A stretch of DNA of 64,000 nt, from positions 2,728,001-2,792,000 of the forward strand of contig JAFFSR010000264.1 of NCBI GenBank assembly GCA_017163975.1. Reading direction: 5' to 3'. The translations under genes and the position numbers were made by a program. Numbering within the stretch: the stretch's first letter is position 1; every line of letters starts with the position of its first letter. Under the pieces are notes generated by a model that was not told where the DNA came from, did no database searches, and was given only the letters and a program-made list of their open reading frames with translations. Below are positions 44,396 through 59,300 of the stretch, piece by piece. Origin of the DNA: Anastatus disparis. Its lineage: Eukaryota > Arthropoda > Insecta > Hymenoptera > Eupelmidae.

Positions 44396-47300
44396 GTTAG
44401 TAAAACTTTTATTTGTATTGTAAATTATAATCTTTTATATTAGTTTTACATAATATTTTTAAATCAAGTAACTTACAATTTAAGGTGGATAATTTTTTTT
44501 TATTAAACTGTTTATTTAAATTATCGCACTGCTATTTATAATAGTTTTTTTTCATTATATTTAACGTCGCACTATTTATGCTATCATTGCGATGCTAATT
44601 AGCGACGATGGTCGTTTTATTGTCTTAAAGAACAAAGCACATGTAATGTACAGCGGTGCTTGTATATAAAATCGGCCGCGATAACAATAGTTAAATACAA
44701 AAAATTCTTCTATATATATATATATGTATATGGGCATTAAATTCGTTGTCAGTATATATAAAAAATCTATAACCTCATTTTTATTAAAATATACATCAAA
44801 CACATAGAATAAGGTGCCTGTTTAAATCTTAGCCAGAATAATAATATATTTTTTTCAACATACATATTAAATGAGGAATGTGAGTCGATGTTCAATTATA
44901 GTTTATGACAACAAACAAGCCGAAAATATTGAAAATTCTTATTTTTGAAACTTTATTACTGTATGCTAAATGTTTCGATATTGTTTTATAAATAACATTA
45001 CTTTAAGAATAAATTTATAGCATTTGAAAAAATTATCCTCTAATTTCAAGTATTCTGTGTACTTGTTTAACTCATTTACCTGTCATCAAATGTACAGTTC
45101 ACAGTTACTTTTAAAAATTATTTTATACATGTTCAGAATATTATTTAAAGTACATATAATTGATAATTGTATAATCAAAGTCCTGAATTCAAATAGTATC
45201 TACGTAATATAGCAATATTTACATCAGTGATATATGTAAAACCAAACTTTTTATCTTATAACAACAGAATTGGTAAAATAATATTTTTCCAAAAAAATAT
45301 ATATATCTATATACATAAACATCTGTGCCCATGTGTGTGTGTGGATAACAGAGAATGAATGCGTAAACAGTTGGCACTTATACATAAGATTTAGTTGCAA
45401 GAATGATACACTTTCCTAATTTTATTTTAAAGTGATAATGTGAATACCCAAGTACTTCATGTTTTATTTTTGGTAGTTGTTTCTCTTTTGCATAGTTGTA
45501 TTTTTGTTAGTTGCATTTCTTTTAACAGAAGGAATAATATATCTAAGTGGAAAAAATTCATTATCATTATATATAAAACATTTTTTGAAATTATATTATT
45601 TTATTAAATTTGTTGTTGTAAGATAAATGCTTTTCTATATATACAATGTATATTTATACACACATATATATGTATATTATACATATATATGTGTGTATAA
45701 ATATACATATACGTCTGTGGGTATGTGGATAGCAGGGAATGGGTGCCTAAACAGTTTTCACTTATACATAAGATTTTCTTGTAAGAAGGATCCTCTTTTA
45801 TTTTATAGTAATAATGTTAATACCCAAGTACCTCATGTTTTATTATTTGTACTTGGTTCTATCTGAATTTTGTGAAGTATAAATAATTTTTTTAAAGGCA
45901 AAAAAGTTCGTTCTCATATTATATTAAACATTTTTTTTTAAAATATTATTTCACCAATTCTGTTATTATAAAATAAATGCCTTTTTATATATTTATATGG
46001 AAATAATTTCTGTGAATAACTGTTAATAACTGTAATAAACTACCAGAATTGAGATATTAATAACAGTTGATAACAGTTAATAATTGTTACGAATAGATAA
46101 TATCAATTAACTGTAAATAATAATTTACTATTATTTATAGTTATTTATAAATATTCGCAATTTTTTACATTTGTTTATATTTATTAACAGTTATTAACAG
46201 TTTTTTACATTTTAAAAAATTTCCACATGTATAATCTATTTTTTTATATATATGTGAAAAATTTAGTAAATGTGAAAAACTATAAATATCTTTAAGAAAG
46301 TGTTAATAACTATTATTCACTGTAACTAATTGCAAATAAATATAAAAAATTATAAATAATAATAAATTATTCACCACTTCTAAAATTTTGGAAAGAGTAA
46401 GTAACTGTTAATAAATGTGAATAAATGTGAATAACTATAAATAATTATTATTAATCATTACTTTTAGTTAATAATTGTTAAACTATTATTAACTATTATT
46501 AACTGTTATTAACAGCTTTTGACTCTTATTAATTCTTATTAATATCTCAATTCTGGTAGTTTATTACAGTTATTAACAGTTATTCACATTTTTACACGAT
46601 TTCTCACAAAAATCATTTTCATATGGGTATTTCGAAATGCATTTATCTTCAATAGATTTGGTAAAATTATATTTTTTCGATATATTATCCGTGAAATTGG
46701 ACTGTTTTTTGGGCAGTGAAGTGCTACTTCACGGACAATTGTATGTAAAATTAAAAAATCTTGAAAATACTATACTTTTGAAAAGAAAAAAAAATACATA
46801 TCTGTAGCACTCTTCGACCTCTTTCGGAAAAAGAATACAAGAGAGATGGAAAGAGAAAGACGCTGTTAAAAGTTTTGCTTGTTGAAAATGTTTTTTCAAT
46901 TTTTTTAATATTATAATTTGTTCATTATTTTATTCGTGAGCTCCTACAGTAATGTTTTCATACTTTAAAATTTTTTAATTTCTTTAATAGGCTTTCAAAA
47001 GTAATTGTATCTTTATATTTTAAGAACTATTACTACACTCCATGCAAAAAATTAGGAAAGCAAAAAAGTATTAGAAAATTTTAAGGAATTATTAACGGGT
47101 TGTATTTTCGTGGAAAATTGTATCAAGAATTAAAAAAAAAAATATTTTAAAGCTTAAAGTTTCTAGTTTTAACATCTTTTATAAAAAATTACTTATAAGT
47201 TTTGGTTCTTCTATTATCTCGTGAAATTGTAGAATGATTTCTACAAATAATCTTTATTAATGCAAACTCCTGTTAATAGAGGTGAAAATACAACTGTAAA

Positions 47301-50300
47301 ATACTGAAAACACAGATTAAAATAAAGTTATAAAATACCGAAAATATTACCGAAAGTTGTAGAGGATTGAATTATCAACAAAACGAGAGGTCAAACGATC
47401 CGATCGGTTTATTAGAACCGAAAAAAATTCGGAAAAACCGGAAAATTTTTCATTTTTTCCCAAAATTCATAACTATGTTGTTTATTAATATTAAGAGCTG
47501 AAATTTGGCATTGAAGTAAATAATTATATCTACTTTCAACATGCCAAAGGCAGATGCTATCGGATAATTAGTTTCTGTGTAATTGCAATTTATTTATTTT
47601 TTTCGGTATTCCTCCCTTTTTTATATTACCGATTGAGAACGTCGTACATAAATTTTTAAAAGGGTTTTGAAAATTAGAAACAATATACTATTAAACGTAT
47701 ATTATAAGTTTTCATTAAAATTGTGTAAAAAGGGTGAAATATGCACTCAAACATCGTCGCTAACGGTCGAGCGCGCGGCACAGGAAAAAGTGGGGATGGA
47801 GGAGAAACTGTAAAATACCTTTAGATTTCATTATTCGTGAAATCTGAATAGGACATCAGATTCGTCTATTAAAATTACCCTAATTAATTAATAAAACACT
47901 TTAATATAAGTGCATTAATCGCCAAAAACAAGCCAGTTAAAAAATTGAACGTTTGACACTGCGCGCCGGTATATCTATATATATATATCGTTTCTCCTCC
48001 ATCCCCACTTTTTGCTGTGTACCGCGCGCTCGACCGTTTACCTCGATGTTCGAGTGCATATTTTATCATTTTTACACAATTTTAATGAAAACTTAGAATA
48101 TACGTTTGATAGTATATTGTTTCTAGTTTTCAAAACCCTTTCAAAAATGTATGTACGACGTTCTAATCGCTAATATAAAGAAGGGAGGAATACCGAAAAA
48201 AATAAATAAATTGCAATTGCACAGAAACTAATTATCCGATAGTATCTGCCTTTGGCATGTTTAAAGTAGATATAATTATTTACTTCTGTGCCAAATTTCA
48301 GTTCTTAATATTAATAAACAACAGAGTTATGAATTTTGGAAAAAAATGAAAAATTTTCCGGTTTTTCCGAATTTTCTTCGGTTCTAATAAACCAATCGGA
48401 TTGTTTGACCTCTCGTTTTGTTGATAATTCAATTTTCTACAACTTTCCCATAGACACCATAATAATTCGTCAAATAGTTTTCGTTTCATTAGCAAAAAAC
48501 AAAAAAAAGCGTTTTTTGCACTTATTTGTTAATAACTAATTAATAAATCATAGTTGCTAGTCCAAAACATATAAGTAAACATCTACGGACTGTCTTTTAA
48601 ATGATCGCATAGGTCGTTGTGAGTTACTAATTTTGGCAAAATAAGACTTTTTTCGGTCTATTGACTGGCCTACGATAGCTTATGGAATCGTTGCTTGTGC
48701 ACAAAGCATATTTCCACAAATGTGTGTACAGAATCATAGCGATAGAGTGCGTAAGGAAGTATTCCCATTTTATTCTTTCCGTGTATATTTATACAGTCGA
48801 CGATCTGAGTCCCGCCGTCTTCTCTTCCATCGACTCGCACGTGTGTTACCCGTACTCGCTAACTAAAAGAAATTGTTTTCACACATTCTGAGTCCCACCG
48901 CTGCTTAATGCAACTTTTTATCTTATAAAAAGGGATTCATTAGTTTAATGTTTTCGTTTAAAATGCAATAAATGTTTATTAAAATAAAACGTGAAAAAAA
49001 ATTTAATATTGGATAGTTCTCATTTATATTTAGTATAAAAAATATAAAAATTAAACTATAAATATTAAAATTTTTCTTTATTTTCGATTATATAATATTT
49101 TATTGATAAAATAAATATATCTAGTTTAATTTTTATATTTTTTATAGTCAACATATATGAGAATTATGCAACAGTATAGTCTTTTGTTTTTATTTGAATA
49201 AATATTTATTATATTTTAAACGAAAACATAATGAATCCACTTTTATAAGTCAAAAAATCGCATCGAGCAGCAGCGAGACTCGGAAATTGTGGAAACAAAT
49301 AATTGTAGTCAACGAGTACGAGCTCATAAGTGAGTCCATGGAGGAGAAGGCGGCGGGACTCAGATCGTCGACTCTATATCCAGTGAATTTTGATATCATC
49401 AACCCATAGACCCATAAACCTATACAAATTAGCTATTATTCTTCAAATATTTATAAATTGTGATCTTGAAAATTGTAAACTGTTTATTTTAATGATTGGG
49501 AAATTTGCTATAATTATTGTAAGAAAATTTTAAAATAACTAAGGATTCAAATGTACAGCTCGTATATTTGACAATGCCGCTAATCGTTTTCATCTTTCCA
49601 AATTACTTGTTGTGAATAAATCAAATTTAATAAATTGAATACTAATTATTAATGATGTAGTTATCACATATGGAATAATTAATATAAATATTTCATAAAT
49701 TCCAATTATTTCATAAATTAATTATGGCTTTATAAAGTAATTTAATTTCATTGATTGATTTTTCAGTAGATATAATTTAATATAATATTACATACGTGTG
49801 AAGACAAGTAAGACATTACTTTTAGAATTAGCATCGTTTACACAAAAAAAATGCATCCGTGAAATGAACCCAGTAATTTTTAACCTCTTCCCGACCTATT
49901 TAACGTTTTTATGTATCTTTTAAAATGAAAATTACTATATTTCAGTATTAGAAGTAACCTTATACAAAACTTATAGAATTCAGTAATCAATCACCAAAAA
50001 AAAAAAAAAAATTCAGAATAAGTCTTCAGAGACTGCTTCAGTAACCTGCACAACCTTTAAGGAAAAAACTATGAAAAAATCCTGCAGAGCACTGCACGGA
50101 GAGAGGAAAGTACTAAAAAAAAATGTACTTGATGAAGTCGGTACCGACAATAAAATTACCAGTCATTTTTTTATATATATTTAGTATATATTTTAAGAGA
50201 ACCTTTATCAGTATAGTTTTTAACGCGACCCGTTCCAATAATTTTTTGGGATAGTACCGATTTTTTCTGTACCGGGGTACTGATTTTTAAAATTCTACTT

Positions 50301-53300
50301 TAGTACTTATATATTCTATACTAAGACACTGTCGATAAGGTACCAACTCCTTTATTTTTGGCTACTCTAAGGTCGTGTTTTTTCATGCTTTGACATATTT
50401 TTAATTCTGTGAATCGACAATTTTTAATTCTGAAAAAATTCATTATTTAAATATAAATATTTAATTGTATATGCTTAAATTAGTAATAATTTAAACATAT
50501 ACATTCAATGATTTCACTTTATTTTCTTTGTATTTTTCAAATTTTACTATTACAACTTTGATTTCATTTAATTATGTTATTTTAGTTATCTGACTTATAT
50601 AAATAATTTTTTTAACATATTACTAATGGCAATATTTAATATCTTAGGAAAAAAATGACGCAAGTTTTTGGTTTATATTTTGACTTTTGATAAGCTATTT
50701 ATTTTTATATATATTGCTCAGGTAGGAACTCTTAGAAAGTGAAAAAGGGAATCTCCTCTGCCTGTACTTGTGTGAAAAATACATTGTTAATATTGCAGGC
50801 ATAGGAAGGTAAATAGATATTTTTTTCATAATTAATGAAAAATACATTTTTGTACATTCATTAATGTATTTTAGTGAAAATAGAGAAAATCAAAATAAAA
50901 AAGTTCTTTACGTAGCACTTGCTATACAGAGAAAAATTCTATAGTAAAAATTACTATTTTACATAGTAAGCGTGGGACATACTTTGTTTGTATAAAAGTT
51001 GCTATTTGCAATGGTGAAAATTGCTATTTCGAATAGTAAAAATCGTCAAAATTTTGAATTACTATTTTTAATAAAAATTGCTAATTTAAATAGTCAAAAT
51101 CGTATGAATTAAAAATTTTTACTATTTAAAATAGTAATTTTTAATATTCAAAATACTAATTTTCATACAAATAAAGTATGTCCCACATTTACTATCTAAG
51201 ATAGTAATTTTAAGAAATTTTTAATTTTTAAAATACAATTTTTCTCCGTCTATCTATATTTTATACCACGAAAGTAAAAAAATCATATTGAAGTTACGAC
51301 TTTGAGGTTAGAATGGTATAATATTACCGCAAAAGCTTAAATCAAGTTTGTAATCAGTAATAATTGAAATATTTTTACTTATTGTGGTAAGTGTTGTTCT
51401 TTAAATATTATAGCTTATTATAATCTGAGAGGAATTCATATAAATTAACATTAAAATAGGCTATGGTATTTCAAAATATGAATAACATATTAATTATCTA
51501 ACATTATCGTCCAAGTACAGAAAAAAAAATACTAAAGTTTCAAAATAAAGATACTTGGTTATGAAAATATCGGGTATAAATGTAGTAGTTAATATTTCAG
51601 TCGTAGTACCGAAAAAAACGGTACTAAGCATCGAAAATTTAAGCTCTTAGTTCACAATATAATAATACCAGCACTAGTCGCTGAAATTCAAGTGACGGTA
51701 CTTACTAAAACTATACCGTCACTTCTTTTTTAAATACTTTAGTATATAAATTAGGTATATTACATTTAGTATCTATTTTATCAGTACTTTCCTTTCTCCG
51801 TGTGTGTAGAGTTTCTGCAGTAATTCAGCAAAATATTATTCACAGTTTTTGCATAATTATAAGTGATTCGGCGAAAATGCTATGCATAAATTTTTAAGGT
51901 TTTTATGCTGAACTTTTGCTTAAATTCCCTTATTTTCTGCAGAAAAATGTGACAGAAAATTCACATAAATTATATAAAAATCGTGCGCATTCATTATGTA
52001 GAAACTAAAGCGAAAATTTAATTTGACAATTCCTGTCAAATGAAAAATGATTAGAATAAATGATTATTTCTTTGAACTAAATAAAAATAGTACTAGATCA
52101 TAATTGTATGATTATATTACTGTCAAAAAAAAATAACAAAATTGAATCTTTTAGTTCCAACTCTTTATAAAATGGAGATCTTCTACGATCCAACCTACAG
52201 TGTCCTGGACGTAGATGTCTGTGTCCTCGAAACTTTTATATGATATCGCAAAATTTGAAGAAACTGTACATAGCAACGTAATAATGAATTTACTTATCAA
52301 AATCATAAATTGTCTCTTAATTTTGCAATATCTTCAAAAAATTTTGAAGACATTCCTTAAGCTGAAACGTTCTAGGTTGTATCTTAAAAGCTCTTCATTG
52401 TTGGAAAAGCTGACATTACAAGCTTATATACGCTAACGATGTATTTTTTTAAGTTGAAATTGAATATTATAGAAAAATATAATAAATACAAATTCAGTCT
52501 CTATGGTGACGTAAAAACTGCCCTTTTTGATATAAAATAAGTTTTCTCTGATTTGTGAGAGGGAACATTAATTATTTATTTTTTCTACGCTAAACAAAAA
52601 ATAAAAAAAAGTAACCACTGCAATTGAGTGAAAAAAGTCTAGACATTTCTAGGGATATTGATAGCCATTTCTAATCCACCATTTTTAATCTTTAAGGAAA
52701 TGTAAAATACCGACATTACAGTTTTCCAAATTTTTTATTCTTAATCCAAAAGTTTTTATAATATCTCTGTATTACAGGCTTTCATTTTTACTGATAGGAA
52801 GCCTAATATAGAGATATTTCGGAAAATTTTTGAATAAAGATTAAAAATTTGGAAAACTGCAATGTCGGTAACTATGTATAAATCATATACCCTATTACAT
52901 CCCCTTAATTAAATTAATAATGATTTTATAATCTATCTTGATAATGCAAACAATTTGTAAAAAACCGAAGTAAAATGTTATATTTGATATTTTTGCGTTC
53001 CTTACTTTTCTAAAACACAGTGCAATAAAATTGTTTTTTCTTGATGCCCTGGTGGAAATTACACGGTTTCGCTTTTGTTTTTGATGACGAAAGTCAACCT
53101 TTTACTCATTGCAGGCAACTTCAAAGTTTGTTGATCGATTGTTTATTATTTTAGTAGGTTAATATATCTATATATACGAAAAACAGATGCGTCGCCTCAT
53201 GTATTTTTTATATATAGATAATATACTAACCAATATAATTTTGTATCTGTCATTTGTATCTTTTTGAATGTAACAGGCTTTAACCTAAATATGTACGAAA

Positions 53301-56300
53301 AAAAAAGAAAATCTCATCAATTTACGAGCTGTTGATAATGCTTTAATGTTATTTATATGACAAATTTATTTCTAGCTTACTTAAAAAAAATGAAAAAAAG
53401 AAATAATTTTTCCATGTGGTTTTTTAGAAATTAATCGTAAAATAAATATTTATGATATTTTTTATCCCTCTCTGATTTGTATGTCATTAAATCTGTCGTA
53501 CAAATAACTTTACATTTTTTATGTATTTTGTTTATGTATGTGTGTGATGTTTTCGATGCCCGCCCCCGACCAGCAACACTCGCTAATGTTCGTGTCGCAA
53601 ATGTCGGGACGGGCATCGAAAACATCACAAATTTCACGACATTACAGCTTTATCATTTTCAGTGGTAAAATGTTAATTGGATTTTCAATACAATAGTAAT
53701 TTCCACCGGGCATCAAGAAAAATAGTATACGGTACACAAGACGAAATTTGAAGGCCCGCCACTGAGTGATATGGCACCCTCGGCTTCGCCTCGGGGCCAA
53801 CTTCAAGTTTCGTCTTTTGTACCGTAATATACTATTGCTTGTCCATAAATATATATAATATATATCGCGCACAACTTTCAATTTGCAAATACAACTATTG
53901 ATACCTGAGTAAATAACAAAAAAGTCAATAAGACAAGAAGAGATAATCCGACTTGCTCTTACGAGCAGATCATATATCTCTGTCCTTTTCTAATCGAAGA
54001 ATTAATTTTTACCAAAAAGTAGTTATTGTGGAAAAAATGATGAGAAAGCCTCATCTTGTATCATAAAAAACAATATTTTCTTTGCTGAGGTAAAATTAGT
54101 TTTATTGATTAGTTTTCAAGAAAACAGAAAAACTTAAAAAGTAGAGGTTATGATAGACAATTTAATTTTGAAAAGTTTTCTTAAAAACTAAGCGATAAAA
54201 ATAATTTTTCGTCATAAAATAAAATATGGCTTTTTATAATACCAGATAGGGCTTTGTTCTTATCTTTCGCTGCAATTATTAAGTTTTGTAGAAAAGTTAT
54301 TTTTGAGATTAGGAAAGGATAGAGATATACGACCTACTCTTAAATACTGAGTTTTATAAATATTCAAAATTTTGTACTTTTCTGTTTATCGTTTTGGACT
54401 CGCTATATTGGATCTGCAATTTTAAAGTTATTATCATCCTGATAACGGTTTCTTAATTAGCAACCTCTAAACAGTACAATAAACTTACAAGAGAAAAAAG
54501 CTTTTTTCAATCGAAATAAAACCGAATATATTTTTATGGATTTTTTGCTGTTGTTGACAGTTTGGCACAGGTATTGTTGACATGCAAAAATGCATCATGC
54601 CAGTCAAGCAGTTAAATGGAAAATAAACAATTTTTCCGGATTTTTAGAGAATATATATGCAATATTTGTAAGGAGTTACTACATAATTTCTATAGGATTT
54701 TAGTAAATGCTTTGTGCAGATAAAAATAAACTTATGCAAAAATTGAATACAAAAACCTGCAGAATCTGTACATAGTATTCTGCATAAATTCTGCGTAGTG
54801 CTCTACATAATTTTTTCATTTTTTCCGCGAGGAGTTGCTTCATTTCGAGAATATATGTTATGAAATCGATAACATAAACAAAGATAGCCCCACACAGCAT
54901 GGAATATTTATGGAAGCTTCACGGAATATTGGCACGGAAGATTTGAAATATTTTAGGAATCTATCATGGAATATTCCTGTAATATTCGTATGTCCTTAAT
55001 TCTTCTTCTATTGAAATTATCCATGGAATATTGTTAGAAGATTCCAAGAATATTTCATAAGAAGATTTTGATCGTCTCAAATCTTTCATTGAAATATTTC
55101 AGGAATCTTGCAGGAATATTTCATGAAATATTCCATAAAATATTTCTGGAAGATTTCAGAAATTTATCGTAAAATATTCCGTGCAATATTTATGGAACAT
55201 TCGCAGAATATTGGTACGGAAGATTTGGAATATTTCAAGAATCTTCCATGAAGTAGTCCTTTAATATTCGTATGTTTTTGATTCTTCTCACATTGGAATA
55301 TCTCATGGAATATTCTTGAGAGATTTCAAGAATATTTCAATGGAAGGTTTGGGTAACCTCACATCTTTCATGAAATGTTGCTGTAAGATATTTGGAAGAT
55401 TTAGATGAAAGATTCAGAGTTTCCGATCTACCACGAAATATTTCTGGAATATTTTATGAAAGGTTGTGAAATGCCGTGAGGGGATAATATACATATTATG
55501 TAATAACACATTGAACGTATACATCAATACATATTGGGATCTGACATGGGGGCGTGGTCTAAGCTAAGATGGCGTACCATAGTATACAATTTACATTGTC
55601 ATATATGGAGCAAGTACCTGTTTTTGTTAATTATGAATATTTCTGTGCTATTGGGCAGATACTAATCCTACCAAATGTAATTTTATAGAAGGTGAACGAG
55701 TTTTCAGAACAGGACATATAATAAAGTACGTTAAAAATAGCAAAAATATCGGTGATATAATAACCTTTTCACGCAAGACACACAAGAACATACAAGACGC
55801 ATCACCGAACGCTTTCTGCTTGTATGCTACTATTCGTTCAGATTTTATCCACCAGAGAGCGTCTGGTCTATGTCAGATCCCAATACGCATACATAAACAT
55901 TTAGTTATAAAATCGCATTTACATATTCGCTTCGACTGTACACAACAAAGTGCTGATACGCTTTCGCTTATATAGTAAGTAAGGTATCTTCCAACCGCTT
56001 GCGAATAAAACTTCCATTTAACGAACATCCCCCTATCGGCGACACTGGAAACCTCCCGTAACGTTCCGCGCAAGCTTCCAACGAAAAGTTCATGTAATCA
56101 TTCTAGAATCTTTCATGCAATATTCCACTGGAAGATTACTTGAATCTTTCTGTGAAATATTTAGTGGAATATTTATGGAAGATTTATGTAATATTCCGCT
56201 GCACGATTTTAAAGTTTTTCGGAATCTTCCAGCGAAATGTTTATAAAATCTTCCTGAATTTTTTCATGAAATATCCTATTGGAAGATTACTAAAATGTTT

Positions 56301-59300
56301 CTGTGCAATATTTCGTGGAATATTTCTGGAAGATTCATGTAACATTCCGCTGCACGATTTTAAAGTTTTTCGGAATCTTCCAGCGAAATATTTATAGATT
56401 CTTCCTGGAATCTTTCATGCAATATTTCACTGGAAGATTAGCTCAATCTTCCGGTGAAATATTCCGTGAAATATTTCTGGAAGATTTGTGTAATATTCCG
56501 CTGTACGATTTTAAAGTTTTTTGGAATCTTCCAGCGAAATATTTATGAAATCTTCCTGAAATCTTTCATAAAATATTCTACCGGAAGGTTATTTACATTT
56601 TTCAGTGAAATATTTCGTGGAATATTCCTGGAAGATTTATGTAATATTCCGCTGTACAATTTTGAAATTTTTCGTAATCTTCCAGCGAAATATTTATGGA
56701 ATCTTCCTGGAATCTTTCATGCAATATTTCACTGGAAGATTAGCTCAATCTTCCGGTGAAATATTCCGTGAAATATTTCTGGAAGATTTGTGTAATATTC
56801 CGCTGTACGATTTTCAAGTTTTTCGGAATAGTCCAGCAAAATGTTTATGAAATCTTCCTGAAATCTTTCATGAAATATTCTACTGGAAGGTTATTAAAAT
56901 CTTTCAGTGAAATATTTCGTGGAATATTCCTGGAAGATTTATGTAATATTCCGCTGTACAATTTTGAAATTTTTCGTAATCTTCCAGCGAAATATTTATG
57001 GAATCTTCCTGGAATCTTTCATGCAATATTTCACTGGAAGATTAGCTCAATCTTCCGGTGAAATATTCCGTGAAATATTTCTGGAAGATTTGTGTAATAT
57101 TCCGCTGTACGATTTTCAAGTTTTTCGGAATAGTCCAGCAAAATGTTTATGAAATCTTCCTGAAATCTTTCATGAAATATTCTACTGGAAGGTTATTAAA
57201 ATCTTTCAGTGAAATATTTCGTGGAATATTCCTGGAAGATTTATGCAATATTCCGCTGAACAATTTTGAAATTTTTCGTAATCTTCCATCGAAATATTTA
57301 TGGAATCTTCCTGGAATTTTTCATGCAATATTTCTCTGGAAGATTAGCTCAATCTTTCTATGAAATATTCCGTGAAATATTTCTGGAAGATTTATGTAAT
57401 ATTCCGCTGTACGATTATAAAGTTTTTCGGAATATTCCAGCGAAATATTTATGAAATCTTCCTGAAATCTTCCATGAAATATTCCACTGCAATATTTTAT
57501 AAACATTATATATAATATAACATGAAATATTACAGAAATCTTCCGTGAATATTTCATGGAATATTTCAAAAAAGTTTTTGAAGATTCCTTAGAATTATTA
57601 CATAAATATTCCTAGAAGCTTTTAATGGAAGATTCCAGTGGGAGTTCGAAATATTCCGTGAAGACTTCCTAGAATCTGCATTGAAGGTTATATTGAAATA
57701 TTCCAGTGGAAGATTTCGAAATATTACAATGAAATCTTTCATGCTATGTGAGGCATTATATGGTTTATAATTCTCGAGTTCGTGACCTGATTGTCGAGAA
57801 ATTAATTAAAAACATAGTAAATTACACTATCAAATTTCATCAAAATTTCATGCTTTTATATATTAATGCATAATATAACATTTTATTATTACGTCATTGT
57901 CATTTATCATACTTATCTTAAATTTAAGATATTCACTAAGTATCTATACTAGTAAAGTATTTAAAGAAAATTTTAAGATGATTATTATTTTTAAATATTC
58001 ACTTCGAGGGTTGAGGGTCCGTGGTACTCACGTGGTACTCATGTGGTATACTCTAAAAAAAAGTAAGGTCGCTTGCTAATCATACAGCATAAACAATATA
58101 TGAATATTGCAAATTTTTGAAATATTTATCACAAATTCGGACTAAATCGATAAGAAAAATTTTTCACATCAAAGCATTTTTAAATGAAACGTTCCATACT
58201 TTCTATTGAAAAGCGTCCTTACTTTTTTAACTTATACGCAATCATGCACAGCACTGTTGACTTTTATCCCCCACCAAGTCAACCCTCGAAGCGAATAGAT
58301 TTTAATAATATTAAAATCTATTCGCTTATAGATATTAATAATATTAAAATCTAGTGTTTAGTTATTATAGAATAAAAGTTACAATAAGAATAAATAAAAA
58401 TGTATAGTCTTACTGTATTGATCTAATGACAAAATAATGGTTTTTTAACAGATTCAAGTTAACACCAATAGTCCAGAACATGAAAATTTAATGAATACCT
58501 CAATTGGATCCAACAATTCTGGACAAGTTAGTATAGTTATTAATTAATTTAATTATATTTTCTATTCATTTACATCAGAGGTAAATGTTTCGATCGAAAA
58601 TGCAAGATTGTTAACCTCTTTTGATTGGCGATCTTTTATATAATTATGTACACATGATTTTTCATCAGGTGAGAGCAACAAGCTATTAATTATATCCATC
58701 GAGAAAATGATGCTATTTCGACTAAAGCCTTAGAAAGATTTTAATTTGCTTAAAAAGACGCTAATTCAGCCGAGTTTATAAGCCGCTTATAGGCGAAGTT
58801 TTTCATGCGCTCGTACTGACAAGGAGAGCATCCCATCTCCGGAAAACGGATTTGGCTAAAATTTCAGAATTGGATTTTTTGATAAAAAAATAATGAATCC
58901 GTGTTTTTTCAAAATATTAGTATCAACATCGCTAACTTCCGCTTAAAAAAATTCCTTTTCTGTGAAGTTGTCGAGAGTGCGAAGTACCGATCTATATTCA
59001 TTTTCAAATTAGAACATTGTAAAAATTCTATGCCATTTACTTCTGAATTCTCTTTTTAAAAATTGTACTATAAAATAGTATATTAAGCAAGAAATTTAGA
59101 AAATACAGATGTTATGAACTTTTTAGCTTATAACAACATCATAAAATAATTGGGTCCTAGCATGAAAAATTATTTTTAAATCCATTATATCCGTCAGGTG
59201 GAACACAAAAAAATAAAGGACACGTATTTTTTCTTTTACCAAAAAAAATGAAAACTCAAAGAGATAGAGGCAGTTAAAATTGTGTGTGACGTCACATTAT

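Larger units (their letters stand above)
54888..57753. mobile_element. CCCACACAGCATG element, copy 2, 2.9 kb
   Basis: Ends CCCACACAGCATGGAATATT and reverse complement CCTCACATAGCATGAAAGAT. Apart from a nested element (about 55515-55905), the whole body is a degenerate expansion of a ~20-30 bp motif around GGAATATTTCTGGAAGATT. In part it is organised into 151 bp units (56110-57490). Non-coding. All open frames here are repeat-derived. Confidence 0.8.

Noticed and set aside
56140..57569. Series of 80-100 codon overlapping open frames
   Set aside because: All repeat every 151 or 302 bp, shift frame along the array and simply translate the tandem repeat.
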